A stretch of 64,000 bases of DNA from Acidobacteriota bacterium (GTDB lineage: Bacteria > Acidobacteriota > Vicinamibacteria > Marinacidobacterales > Marinacidobacteraceae): contig JAJDVI010000012.1 of NCBI GenBank assembly GCA_022826195.1, positions 135,583 through 199,582 on the forward strand. The letters are read 5' to 3'. The notes under the pieces were generated by a model that had not been told where the DNA came from, did not search any database, and saw only the letters and a program-made list of their open reading frames with translations. Shown piece by piece: positions 32,858-41,842 of the stretch (positions are counted from its first letter, which is position 1; the number at the start of each line of letters is the position of its first letter). A program made the translations under genes and the position numbers.

Positions 32858-33340
32858 ATGAACGGCTTCACCGACCGCCTCTGGCGAGCGCTCGAGACCG
32901 GCGCGGCGCTCGCCCTCGGACTGATGGCGGCGCTCGTGATCTACCAGGTGGGGGCCCGCTACCTGTTCGGCAGCCCCCCGAGCTGGACCGAGGAACTCGC
33001 CCGCTTCCTGCAGGTCTGGCTGGTGCTGCTGGCGTCCCCGATCTGCGTGCGGCGCGGGATGCACCTTGCGGTGGACTACGTGACGCCCCGCCTGGCGCCG
33101 GGGGCGGCGCTGGCGCTCCGCACCGGGGTGCTGCTGATCTCCGCGCTCTTCTGCCTCGGCCTCGCCTTCTACGGCGCCCGGCTCCTGGCGGTGGCGGGCT
33201 TCCAGACCTCGCCGGCCCTCGGGATCTCGATGGTCTGGCCCTACCTGGCGGTGCCGGTCAGCGGGGTCCTCATGGCGGTGGCGGCGGGGGTCCTCATCGT
33301 TGCCGGACTTCGCCGGCGGGCGGAGGACGACGAGCCGTGA
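32858..33340 (+). CDS. dctQ: TRAP transporter small membrane subunit
   Basis: This 160-residue protein has four hydrophobic segments and the DctQ landmarks VIYQVGARYLFG, SWTEELARFLQVWLVLL and ICVRRGMHLAVDY. It bridges the periplasmic binding protein and the large permease DctM. The stop overlaps the dctM start (GTGA, 33337-33340). Confidence 0.92.
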   Translation: MNGFTDRLWRALETGAALALGLMAALVIYQVGARYLFGSPPSWTEELARFLQVWLVLLASPICVRRGMHLAVDYVTPRLAPGAALALRTGVLLISALFCLGLAFYGARLLAVAGFQTSPALGISMVWPYLAVPVSGVLMAVAAGVLIVAGLRRRAEDDEP

Positions 33341-34620
33341 TCCCGGCCCTCCTCATCACGCTGGCCCTCCTGCTTCTCCTCGGGGTGCCGGTCGCCTTCG
33401 CGATCGGGCTGAGCGGCATGGCGGCCCTCGTCGCCGACGGCCAGATCCCCTTCGAGATCATTCCGCAGCGGGCTTTCGCGGCGCTGAACTCGTGGGCGCT
33501 CATGGCGGTGCCGCTCTTCATCTTCGCCGGGGAACTCATGAACGCCTGCGGGATCTCCCGGCGGACGGTTGAGTTGGTGGGGCGGCTGCGCGGCGGGCTC
33601 CCCATTGTCTCGGTGGTTTCGTCCATGTTCTTCGCGAGCATCTCCGGAAGCTCCAGCGCCAGCACCGCGGCGGTGGGGTCCATGATGATCCCGGCAATGC
33701 AGGAGCGCGGGTATCCCACCGGCTTCGCCACCGCGCTCCAGGCGGCGGGCGGCGCGATCGGGCCGATCATCCCGCCGAGCATCATCATGATCGTCATGGG
33801 CTACGTGACGGAGACCTCCATCGCGGCGCTCTTCGTGGGCGGCATCGTGCCCGGGTTCCTCATGGCGGCGGCGCTCATCGGCATCAACATCCGGCGTTCG
33901 CGCCGCTACGAGGCGGCGTTCGCCGCGTCCGGAAACGCGCCGCCCGCCCCGGACGGCTCCCTCGGCCGGGCGATCCTGGGGGCGCTCCCGGCGCTCGGGA
34001 TGCCGGTGGTGGTGCTCGGCGGCATCCTGGCGGGGATCTTCACCGCCACCGAGGCCGCCGGAGTGGCGGTCGCCTACGGCCTGGCAGTGGGGTTCTTCGT
34101 CTACCGGGAACTCCGTCTCCGCGATCTGCGCCCGCTGCTGGTGAGCGCGGCGCTCCGTTCCTGCGTCGTGCTCTTCGTCGCCACCAGCGCCTTCCTGCTC
34201 GCCTGGATCATCGCGGTGGGCCGGGTGCCCGACCAGGTGGGAGGGCAGGTGGAAGCCATGGCCGGTGGCCAGCTCTCGTTCCTGATCGTCTGCAACATCA
34301 TCCTCATCGTGGTGGGCATGTTCATGGAGAGCATCTCGGCGATCATCGTGATCATGCCCATCCTGTTTCCGCTGGCGCTCCAGCTCGGGATCGATCCCAT
34401 CCACTTCGGGGTGCTGGCCTCGGTGAACCTCTGCATCGGGATGGTGACGCCGCCCTACGGGGCGACGCTGTTCGTCGCCTGCACGATCGCGAAGCGGAGC
34501 ATCAGCGACATCGCGGGATGGACCGTGCGTCCGGTGCTCGCCATGGTGGCGGTGCTGGTGCTGATGACCGTTTTTCCGGACGCGGTGACGATTCTGCCCC
34601 GCTGGCTGGGGATGCGGTGA
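33337..34620 (+). CDS. dctM: TRAP transporter large permease subunit
   Basis: This 427-residue protein starts at GTG 33337 (MIPALLITLALLLLLGVPVA). About 12 membrane segments are visible. Typical DctM elements are AVPLFIFAGELMNACGISRR, SISGSSSASTAAVGSMMIPA and GPIIPPSIIMIVMGY. Length matches the family. It moves an organic acid or amino acid with Na+. Its TGA is joined to the dctP ATG as TGATG. Confidence 0.95.
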   Translation: MIPALLITLALLLLLGVPVAFAIGLSGMAALVADGQIPFEIIPQRAFAALNSWALMAVPLFIFAGELMNACGISRRTVELVGRLRGGLPIVSVVSSMFFASISGSSSASTAAVGSMMIPAMQERGYPTGFATALQAAGGAIGPIIPPSIIMIVMGYVTETSIAALFVGGIVPGFLMAAALIGINIRRSRRYEAAFAASGNAPPAPDGSLGRAILGALPALGMPVVVLGGILAGIFTATEAAGVAVAYGLAVGFFVYRELRLRDLRPLLVSAALRSCVVLFVATSAFLLAWIIAVGRVPDQVGGQVEAMAGGQLSFLIVCNIILIVVGMFMESISAIIVIMPILFPLALQLGIDPIHFGVLASVNLCIGMVTPPYGATLFVACTIAKRSISDIAGWTVRPVLAMVAVLVLMTVFPDAVTILPRWLGMR

Positions 34621-35606
34621 TGTTGCGCCCGTTCCTTTCCATCGTGGCGGCTGGTGCTCTGTTCGCCGGCTGCGCGCCGCCGGAGGAGCGCCGGATCACG
34701 ATCAAGGCCAGCACCAGCACCGCCGCCAACGAACCGGCGGTGAAGGGACTCGAGGTCTTCGCGGAAGAGGTCGCCGCCGCGACGAACGGCCGCCTCGCCG
34801 TCGAGATCTACCCGAACAACGCGCTCGGGAACGAGCGGGACGTGATCGAGCTCACGATTATCGGAGCGGTCGAGCTCACCACGCCCTCGAACGCGCCGCT
34901 CGCCACCTTCGTGCCCGAGCTGCTTGTCTTCGACCTGCCGTACCTGTTCCGGGACCGCCCGCACATGTACGAGGTGCTCGACGGCCCCATCGGGCGGCGT
35001 TTCGAGGGTCCGCTCGCGGAGCGGGGGCTGGTGCTGCTCGGCTACTTCGAGGCCGGTCTCCGCCACGTGATGACGCGGGACCGGCCGGTGGAAAGGACGG
35101 AGGACCTCACGGGGCTCAAGATCCGGACCATGGAGAACCCGCTCCACCTGCGGGCTTTCGAGGCGTTCGGCGCCAACCCGCTGCCCATGGCCTACGGGGA
35201 GGTCTACACGGCGCTCGAACAGGGGGTGATCGACGGCGCCGAGGCCGCCCGCTCGAACTACCTTTCGAAGCGCTTTTTCGAGGTGGCCCCCAACTGGTCG
35301 GAGATCGGCTGGATGTACCTGGTGCAGCCGCTGGTGATGAGCGAGCGGTTCTTCTCGTCGCTGTCGCCGGAGGACCAGGCGGCGGTTCGCGCCGCAGCCC
35401 GGAAGGCGGTGGACGCCGAGCGCGAGGAGTACCAGCGCCAGGATGCCGAGGCGCTCACCACCCTCGAAGCCGCGGGGGTGCGGTTCTCCCATCCGGAAAC
35501 CGGCGTTCTCCTGGAGTTGGCGCGCGAGGTGTGGCGGAACGCGGGGGACGATGTGGACCTGACGCTCGTCGAGGCCATCACGGGGCACGACGTCGAAGCG
35601 CCGTAG
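34620..35606 (+). CDS. dctP: TRAP transporter substrate-binding lipoprotein
   Basis: This 328-residue protein has the signal MLRPFLSIVAAGALFAGC with lipobox FAGC (Cys18), so it is membrane-anchored and not free. DctP landmarks are IYPNNALGNERDVIEL, LPYLFRDRPHMYEVLDG, LTGLKIRTMENP with the carboxylate-binding arginine, and ALEQGVIDGAEAA. The substrate is probably a carboxylate. The next gene, an M20-like protein, starts 3 bp downstream. Confidence 0.93.
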   Translation: MLRPFLSIVAAGALFAGCAPPEERRITIKASTSTAANEPAVKGLEVFAEEVAAATNGRLAVEIYPNNALGNERDVIELTIIGAVELTTPSNAPLATFVPELLVFDLPYLFRDRPHMYEVLDGPIGRRFEGPLAERGLVLLGYFEAGLRHVMTRDRPVERTEDLTGLKIRTMENPLHLRAFEAFGANPLPMAYGEVYTALEQGVIDGAEAARSNYLSKRFFEVAPNWSEIGWMYLVQPLVMSERFFSSLSPEDQAAVRAAARKAVDAEREEYQRQDAEALTTLEAAGVRFSHPETGVLLELAREVWRNAGDDVDLTLVEAITGHDVEAP

Positions 35607-35609
35607 GCC

Positions 35610-36824
35610 ATGGACCCCCGCCGCGCGCTGGAACTGGCGGAGGGTTCTCGCACGGAGCTGCTTCGGCTCCTCGAAGCACTGATCGAGGCGCCGAGTCCGT
35701 ACGGCGCGTCCGGCAGGGAGGCCCAGGAACGGTTTGGGGCCTACCTGGAGCGGAACGGGTTTGCGGTTGAAACGACCGAGGACTCGTGGGAACCGCTTCG
35801 CGATCACGCCGAGTTCAGCCCGCCGCCCGCAGCGGTCGAGGCGCCGGTGAACCTTGTCGCCGAGCCTCCGGAGTCCTCGGGCCTCACGCTCTTTGCCCAC
35901 GTGGACACCGAGGCCGCATCGGAGGGCTGGAGTTCGCCACCCACCCGTGCCACGATGCGCGACGGACGCGTCCACGGCCTGGGTGCGGCGGACGACAAGG
36001 GCGGGCTTGCCGCGGCGGCGGTGGCCGCCGCGATCCTCGCGCGGGATTCAGGGAAAGCGCCCCGGGTGGCGAGCGTCCACGGCAAGGGCGGCGGAGCGCG
36101 GGGGACCCTCCCGGTCTTTTCCCGGATGGAGCCGGGAGACGCCGTCTACGTGCATCCGCCCGAGAACGGGGTGGGGCTCGGCGTGCTCAAGAGCGCGAGC
36201 CGGGGGGTCGTGGACCTGCATCTCCGGGTCACCGGCTGGTCCGGGCGGCCTCGGGAGATCGGGACCCCGGAGAGCGCACCCTTCGCGGAGGGCGGCGACG
36301 CGCTGGCGGCGTGCCTCCGCTGGGTCGAGCGTCTGCGCCGGGGCGAGCTTTCCGACTCCGAGATCAACCTCGGGCGCGTGGTTGCCGGTCAAGCCGCCGG
36401 ACTGACCCCGGTTCGGTGCGAAGCCGAGGTCCGGGTCCTTTTCCGCGGGAAGAACAAGGCGCGCGGGGTGCTGGAGGCCTTCCGCCGTGCCGCCGAAGAT
36501 CAGCCGGCACAGGCGTCCGGAGGACGCTTCGGGTACGAGGCGACAGCCCCCGGACTCCGCGCGAACCCGGCCGAGACCGGCTGGGACGATTCCCTCGCCA
36601 TCGAGTTGCGTTCCGCGGTCGTCGGCATCACGGGCCGCGAACCGGTCCCCTACGCCGATCACCTGGCGAGCGACATCCGCTTCCCGATCCGGCTTTGGGA
36701 CGCGGCGTCGCTCGGAATCGGATCGCTGGGCGGGAACTTCTACGGCCCCGACGAATGGGTGGACCTGGAAGACCTGGTGCGCCTGGTCGCGGTGCTGGTG
36801 CTCTTCGTCGCGCGTGCCGGCTGA
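35610..36824 (+). CDS. M20-like protein with altered catalytic residues
   Basis: This 404-residue protein of the M20 fold (ArgE/DapE/LysK group) keeps LTLFAHVDT (His97, Asp99) and GLGAADDKGG (Asp128). The region that should carry the catalytic Glu-Glu pair reads SVHGKGGGARGTL, with Gly158-Lys159 there instead. Near the C-terminus the usual His-x-x-x-Glu is GNFYGPDEW, with Tyr where the metal His is expected. It may be a non-hydrolytic or retasked relative. It is co-transcribed with the TRAP genes, which suggests handling of the same solute. The stop falls in a repeat-like GCCGGCTGA. Confidence 0.75.
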   Translation: MDPRRALELAEGSRTELLRLLEALIEAPSPYGASGREAQERFGAYLERNGFAVETTEDSWEPLRDHAEFSPPPAAVEAPVNLVAEPPESSGLTLFAHVDTEAASEGWSSPPTRATMRDGRVHGLGAADDKGGLAAAAVAAAILARDSGKAPRVASVHGKGGGARGTLPVFSRMEPGDAVYVHPPENGVGLGVLKSASRGVVDLHLRVTGWSGRPREIGTPESAPFAEGGDALAACLRWVERLRRGELSDSEINLGRVVAGQAAGLTPVRCEAEVRVLFRGKNKARGVLEAFRRAAEDQPAQASGGRFGYEATAPGLRANPAETGWDDSLAIELRSAVVGITGREPVPYADHLASDIRFPIRLWDAASLGIGSLGGNFYGPDEWVDLEDLVRLVAVLVLFVARAG

Positions 36825-36859
36825 AGCTGGCGTTCCAGGCCGGCGGCGCCATCACGGCC

Positions 36860-37675
36860 CTACCGCGTAGCCAGCAGGAAGAGACGCGGGAACGGATACA
36901 CCGTCGAGCCGTCCGCACGGCGCGGATACGCGTCACGCAGCCTTTCCCGGTACACCTTCAGGAACCGCTCGAGGTCGGCGCCGGCCAGTCCATTCAGGAC
37001 CGGCCGCAGCCCGGTCGCCCTGACCCATTCGAGAACGGCGTCCTCGCCTTCGAGCCGGTGGAGGTACCCGGTTTCCCAGATGTCCAGGTCCGCCGCCTGC
37101 GGTGCGAGCACGTCGTAGTAGGCGCCGGGATCGAGCACCCAGTCGCGCGCGGCGGCCCCCGCCACCGCCTCGTCCCCGAGGCGCGAGCCGCCAGCCCCGC
37201 CGTTCGCCAGGGTCTCGCACATCAGCGTGTGCGATGGCTGGGCGTGGCTGAGCGGCATCTGCACCGCCAGACAGCCGCCCGGGGCGAGATAGCCCAGCAG
37301 CCGCGGAAAGAGCCCGTGATGATCCTCGAGCCAATGGAGAGCGGCGTTGGAGAAGATGAGGTCCGGCGCCCGCTCCGGTTCCCAGTCCGCGATGTCCCCA
37401 TGGACCCACTCGATGCGGCTTGGTTCCGCGCGGGCTTTCGCGAGCATCCCGGGGGAACGGTCGAGCCCCACCACACGGGCGCCGGGGAACCGCTCCGCGA
37501 CGATGCGGGTGATGGCTCCCGACCCGCAGCCGAGGTCGTAGACGAGCGACGCCCGGGTGATGGGAACCCGGTCCAGGAGCTCGAGCGCCGGCCGGAGGCG
37601 AAAGTCGCGGAACCTGTCGTACTGGGCCGGGTCCCAATCGCCGGCGGCGGCTTGGGGCCGGCCTGTTCCGGGCAT
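36860..37675 (-). CDS. tam: Trans-aconitate 2-methyltransferase-like SAM methyltransferase
   Basis: This 271-residue protein starts at ATG 37675 and is coupled to the Smr gene stop (TGATG). The SAM-binding motif is VYDLGCGSGAITRIVAERFP, followed by VVGLDRSPGMLAKA and DLIFSNAALHWLEDH. WDPAQYDRFRDFRLRPALELL at the N-terminus and ETGYLHRLEG toward the end are characteristic of Tam. That enzyme methylates trans-aconitate, a by-product that inhibits aconitase. Confidence 0.88.
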   Translation of the reverse strand: MPGTGRPQAAAGDWDPAQYDRFRDFRLRPALELLDRVPITRASLVYDLGCGSGAITRIVAERFPGARVVGLDRSPGMLAKARAEPSRIEWVHGDIADWEPERAPDLIFSNAALHWLEDHHGLFPRLLGYLAPGGCLAVQMPLSHAQPSHTLMCETLANGGAGGSRLGDEAVAGAAARDWVLDPGAYYDVLAPQAADLDIWETGYLHRLEGEDAVLEWVRATGLRPVLNGLAGADLERFLKVYRERLRDAYPRRADGSTVYPFPRLFLLATR

Positions 37676-38166
37676 CAGCTCGGGGAAGCGGCCAGCACCA
37701 CGTAGAGCGCGCCGCTGCCGCCGTCCTCCCGGCGCGCCTCCCCCCAGGCGGCCACGAGTTCCGGCTTCCAGTCCGCGAGCCACTCGGGCACGCGCCGCGC
37801 CAGCACCGGCCGGCCGCCTTCGGAGCCGTAACCCTTGCCGTGGATCACGCTCACGAAGCGGTCTCCCCGGGTCTGCCGGGCCCGGAGGAAGTTCTCGAGC
37901 AGGCGGCGCGCCTCGTCCCGGGTCTTCTGGCGCAGCGAGATGGCGCAGTCGTCCCGCACCCGGCGTTTCCCGCTCTGGAGATCGCGGAGCAGCGCGTGCG
38001 GTGACGGGAGCGCGACGGCCACCGGAAGGTCGCGGACGGCGACCACGAGTTCCGCCGGAGTTTCGGCAACCGCCTCGGCGAACTCGGCCCGATCGCGTTC
38101 CGTCGGGCCCTCCGCCTCGGGGAATTCCAGGCGAGGCGGCTTGCGTTTCCTCGATGGGTCAGGCAC
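37675..38166 (-). CDS. Smr-domain protein
   Basis: This 163-residue protein starts at GTG 38166. An N-terminal basic region (DPSRKRKPPRLEF) is followed by a C-terminal Smr domain with SVIHGKGYGSEGGRPVL and VPEWLADW, the H-G-x-G core linked to nuclease activity in MutS2-like Smr domains. Such stand-alone proteins (YdaL/YfcN type) are poorly characterised. It is translationally coupled to the methyltransferase and divergent from the first M24 gene. Confidence 0.85.
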   Translation of the reverse strand: MPDPSRKRKPPRLEFPEAEGPTERDRAEFAEAVAETPAELVVAVRDLPVAVALPSPHALLRDLQSGKRRVRDDCAISLRQKTRDEARRLLENFLRARQTRGDRFVSVIHGKGYGSEGGRPVLARRVPEWLADWKPELVAAWGEARREDGGSGALYVVLAASPS

Positions 38167-38216
38167 GCATAGACTCCGAAAAAGGCGACCGGCTCGGTTC
38201 GAGGGAGGGTATCGCC

Positions 38217-39644
38217 ATGAGGAAGTGGAGGAATGAGGCCTTCTTCGGCGCAGTTTGCGCCGTCCTGCTCCTGCTTGCGCCCGTCGGTTGCGGGGTGCAG
38301 GTCGGTGACCCGGATTCACTCCGATCCGCCGGCGCGGACTACGGCATCCCCGACTCGAAGGAGCGCTTCGCCATCCAGCGGGACGCCATCGCCGAGAAGC
38401 TCCAGACGGCGCTCCTGCCGGCGATGCGGAACCACGGGATCGACATGTGGATCGTGCTGGACCGGGAGAACAACGAGGAACCGCTCCACGTCGAACTCGG
38501 AGGCGGCTTCGCCGGGGTGCGCGGCGCCTTCATCTTTCACGACAACGGCTCGGACACGGTCGAGAAGCTCTACTACGGCTCGCACGAGCAGCCGGCGAAC
38601 TCGGTCATCGCCCAGGTCTACGACGAGACCATCTACTACGGCTACAGCCGCGAAGGTTTGACCCCGCACCTCGGGAAGGCGGTCGAGGACCGGGACCCGC
38701 AGCGGATCGGGGTAAACACCTCGCACACGCTCCCCGAGGCGGACGGCCTCACGGTGGGCCTCAGGAACTTCCTGGTCGACGCCATCGGCCCCGAGTACGC
38801 GAGCCGCCTCGTCTCCGCCGAGTTGCTGGTCCGTGATTTCCGGCTGCAGCGGACCCCCGCGGAGACGGTGATCTACACCCAACTGCTGGAGTGGACCGCC
38901 CGCTGGATGGAGGAGGCGCTCTCCACCGGGAACGTGACCACCGGGGTCACCACCGCGGAGGACGTCGCCTGGTGGCTGCGGGACCGGGCGCTCGAACTGG
39001 GGCTTACCGGCGGGGGCACCGTGCGCGTCGTGCGGGAGGGCGAACTGCTCCCGATCCACGATCCCGACATTCCGCTCGAGCCCGGCGACATCGTCGGGAT
39101 CGACGGCGGTCTGCGTTACCTCCACTACGCGATCGACATCAAGCGGACCGCCTACATCCTCCGGCCCGGTGAGACGGAGATGCCGGAGAGCCTCCAGGAG
39201 GTCTGGCGCACCACCCACGAGATCGGCGACTACTACGCGAGCCTGATGGTGCCCGGCGCCGTCGGTTCCGAGACCTGGTCGGCGATCGGCGCCGAGATGT
39301 CGAGCCGCGGCTACCGGGCCGTCGGCCCCGACGCCGGCGGCGACGCGGTCACCACCACGGAACCGGAGGTCGGGGTCTACGGCCACTCGGTCGGCAACGT
39401 CGCCCACGACATCGGCGCCCGCATTGCCGACGACATCCCGTTCGCCTACGGGGACCGGGTGCGGTTCCCGCTCCAGGCGAGCGAGTGGGTCTCCATCGAG
39501 TTCCACGTGAGCATCCCGGTGCCGGAATGGGACGGCAAGACCTGGTACGCGCGCTTCGAGGAGACCGCCCAGATCACCGAGGAGGGAGTGAAATGGCTGA
39601 TTCCCACCCAGAAGGAGTTGTTCCTCATCGAGCCGGCGAACTGA
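38217..39644 (+). CDS. Exported M24-family metallopeptidase-like protein (copy 1)
   Basis: This 475-residue protein has a signal region (AVCAVLLLLAPVGC) with a weak lipobox at Cys25. The C-terminal pita-bread domain keeps the five dinuclear metal ligands of Xaa-Pro aminopeptidase/creatinase proteins: Asp296 and Asp307 in GIDGGLRYLHYAIDIKRT, His390 in YGHSVGN, Glu428 in SIEFHV and Glu448/449 in RFEET. The N-terminal domain includes NHGIDMWIVLDRENNEEPLH. It is probably active outside the cytoplasm on peptides or N-blocked amino acids. Two close paralogues follow, the first overlapping its 3' end by 52 bp. Confidence 0.85.
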   Translation: MRKWRNEAFFGAVCAVLLLLAPVGCGVQVGDPDSLRSAGADYGIPDSKERFAIQRDAIAEKLQTALLPAMRNHGIDMWIVLDRENNEEPLHVELGGGFAGVRGAFIFHDNGSDTVEKLYYGSHEQPANSVIAQVYDETIYYGYSREGLTPHLGKAVEDRDPQRIGVNTSHTLPEADGLTVGLRNFLVDAIGPEYASRLVSAELLVRDFRLQRTPAETVIYTQLLEWTARWMEEALSTGNVTTGVTTAEDVAWWLRDRALELGLTGGGTVRVVREGELLPIHDPDIPLEPGDIVGIDGGLRYLHYAIDIKRTAYILRPGETEMPESLQEVWRTTHEIGDYYASLMVPGAVGSETWSAIGAEMSSRGYRAVGPDAGGDAVTTTEPEVGVYGHSVGNVAHDIGARIADDIPFAYGDRVRFPLQASEWVSIEFHVSIPVPEWDGKTWYARFEETAQITEEGVKWLIPTQKELFLIEPAN

Positions 39645-41065
39645 TCCCCATCCCGGCCGTCGTCGGGACTGCCGTGCTCGCGCTCGCGGGCTGCGCCCCG
39701 CCCCCGCCCCCGGCGGGTCCGTACAACCCCTACGGCGTTCCCTCGGAATACGAGCAGTGGGAGCTGAAGCGCACCATCGTGGAGAAGAAGCTCGACCGGG
39801 CGCTGCCGCCGGCCATGAGGAATCACGGCATCGACATGTGGATCGTCATGGACCGGGAGAACAACAAGGAGCCGCTCCACGACGAGGTCGGAGGTGGCTA
39901 CCCGGGGGTCCGCGGGGTGTATCTGTTCTTCGACCGGGGAGAGGAGGACGGTGTCGAGAAGGTCTTCCTCGGCTCCCACGAGCAGCCGAACACCGCCATC
40001 GTGCCGCACCTCTTCGACGCCACGACCTACTACGGCTACCACCCGGAGGGGGTGGCGCCGCTCCTCCGGGACGCGGTGGCCGAGCGCGACCCCCAGCGGA
40101 TCGGAATCAACCGCTCCTACACGCTGCCGGAAGCCGACGGGCTCACCCTGGGGCTCCTCGAGTACATCGAGAACGCCATCGGGCCCGAGTACTCGTCGCG
40201 GATCGTCTCGGCAGAGTTGCTGGTGCGGGACTTCCGGCTCCACAAGGTTCCCGAGGAGACCGAGGTCTTCACCCAGCTCCTGGAGTGGTCCGACCGCTGG
40301 ATGAAGGAGGGGTTCGATGCCGTCGTTCCCGGTGAGACCACCGCGGCCGATCTCTACTGGCTGATGGAGCAGCGGGCCCGCGACGTGGGACTTGAGACCG
40401 GCGAGAGCGGGTCCAACGTGGCCCGGATCGTCCGCGAGGGTGAGCAGTTGCCACTTGCGAGCGAACATCCGATCGAGCCCGGCGACATCGTCGGCATCGA
40501 CAGCGGACTCCGCTACCTCGGCTTCGAGACCGACATGAAGCGCACCATCTACGTCCTGCGCGAAGGGGAGACCGAGCCGCCGCAGAGCATCCGGGACGCC
40601 TGGCAGGAGACCCTCGGGGTCGCCGACATCTACGTCGAGGAGATGATCCCGGGCCGGACGGGGACCGAGGTCTGGTCCGCCATCGTCGAGCGGGTCCAGG
40701 ACCGCGGCTATCAGGTCGTGGGGCCGGACGCCGGCGGGGTCGCCGTCACCGACACCCGACCGGAGATCGGCATCTACGGACACTCGGTGGGGAACAACTC
40801 GCACGACATCGGGGCCCGGGTGGCCCAGGACTTCCCGCTCGCCTACGGGCAGCGGGTGCGGTTCCCGCTGGTCGAGGGCGAGTGGGTGTCCGTCGAGTTC
40901 CACCTGAGCACCCCGATCCCCGAGTGGGGCGGAACCACCTGGTACTCGCGCTTCGAAGAGAACGCCCAGCAGGCGGCCGTGGGGGTGAACTGGCTCATCC
41001 CGCGCCAGGAACGGCTGCTGCTGGTGGCCCCGGGGGGTGGTCTGGTCGGTCCCGGAAACGAATAA
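39593..41065 (+). CDS. Exported M24-family metallopeptidase-like lipoprotein (copy 2)
   Basis: This 490-residue protein starts at ATG 39593. That start lies inside the previous gene but has GGAGGG just upstream and gives a full lipoprotein signal (VVGTAVLALAGC, Cys34). Metal ligands are Asp303, Asp314, His397, Glu435 and Glu455/456 in motifs parallel to copy 1 (IDSGLRYLGFETDMKRT, YGHSVGN, SVEFHL, RFEEN). It shares NHGIDMWIV and YTLPEADGLT with both paralogues. Tandem placement with a 52-bp overlap implies co-expression with copy 1. Confidence 0.85.
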   Translation: MADSHPEGVVPHRAGELIPIPAVVGTAVLALAGCAPPPPPAGPYNPYGVPSEYEQWELKRTIVEKKLDRALPPAMRNHGIDMWIVMDRENNKEPLHDEVGGGYPGVRGVYLFFDRGEEDGVEKVFLGSHEQPNTAIVPHLFDATTYYGYHPEGVAPLLRDAVAERDPQRIGINRSYTLPEADGLTLGLLEYIENAIGPEYSSRIVSAELLVRDFRLHKVPEETEVFTQLLEWSDRWMKEGFDAVVPGETTAADLYWLMEQRARDVGLETGESGSNVARIVREGEQLPLASEHPIEPGDIVGIDSGLRYLGFETDMKRTIYVLREGETEPPQSIRDAWQETLGVADIYVEEMIPGRTGTEVWSAIVERVQDRGYQVVGPDAGGVAVTDTRPEIGIYGHSVGNNSHDIGARVAQDFPLAYGQRVRFPLVEGEWVSVEFHLSTPIPEWGGTTWYSRFEENAQQAAVGVNWLIPRQERLLLVAPGGGLVGPGNE

Positions 41066-41075
41066 GGTTGAGCCC

Positions 41076-41777
41076 GTGCGCGTTCGCGCTCTGGCCTTCG
41101 ACGTCTTCGGCACCGTGGTGGACTGGCGCTCCACGGTGATCCGGGAAGCCGAGGCTTTGGGCCGCGCCAAGGGCCTGCAAGTCGATTGGACCGCGTTCGC
41201 GGAGGCGTGGCGGGACGGCTACCACCCCGCCATGGACCGCGTGCGCCAGGGAGAGCTGCCCTGGAAGAGCATCGACGAGCTGAACCGGATGAACCTGGAC
41301 GCCCTGCTGGAGCGATTCCGGGTCGAGGGTTTCAGCGAGTCCGAAAAGGAGGACTTCAACCGCGTCTGGCACCGGCTCGATCCATGGCCCGATTCGGTGG
41401 CGGGCCTTCGAAGGCTGAAAGCGAAGTTCACGCTGACGACGCTGTCGAACGGGAACGTGGGGCTGCTCGTGAACATGGCCAAGCACGCCGGGCTTCCCTG
41501 GGACCTCGTGCTCTCCTCGGAGCTGATCGGACACTACAAGCCGGACCGGGAGGTCTACCTGAAGGCGGCCGAACTCCTCGGGCTGGCGCCGGGCGAGGTC
41601 ATGATGGTCGCGGCGCACAAGTACGACCTCAGGGCGGCGGCCGAAGCAGGCCTGCGGACGGCCTTCGTTGCCCGGCCGATGGAGTGGCCCAACCGGCGGG
41701 TCGACCTTTCGTACGAGGACGCGTTCGACGTCAACGCGAGCGATTTCCTGGATTTGGCTGCGCAGCTCGGCGCGTGA
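41076..41777 (+). CDS. Haloacid dehalogenase type II (HAD superfamily)
   Basis: This 233-residue protein starts at GTG 41076. HAD motifs are ALAFDVFGTVVDW (nucleophile Asp), TTLSNGN, IGHYKPD (Lys) and VAAHKYDLRAAAEAGL, where the AHxxDL pattern marks the type II L-2-haloacid dehalogenase group. Many members of this group are general phosphatases or have unknown substrates. It follows the tandem M24 genes by 10 bp and may be co-transcribed with them. Confidence 0.88.
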   Translation: MRVRALAFDVFGTVVDWRSTVIREAEALGRAKGLQVDWTAFAEAWRDGYHPAMDRVRQGELPWKSIDELNRMNLDALLERFRVEGFSESEKEDFNRVWHRLDPWPDSVAGLRRLKAKFTLTTLSNGNVGLLVNMAKHAGLPWDLVLSSELIGHYKPDREVYLKAAELLGLAPGEVMMVAAHKYDLRAAAEAGLRTAFVARPMEWPNRRVDLSYEDAFDVNASDFLDLAAQLGA

Positions 41778-41842
41778 TGGCGCGCCGGCGTTCCAAGCCG
41801 GGTGCGCCACCCAACTGGGTGGAGGCAGGCGCTCGGTCCGAG

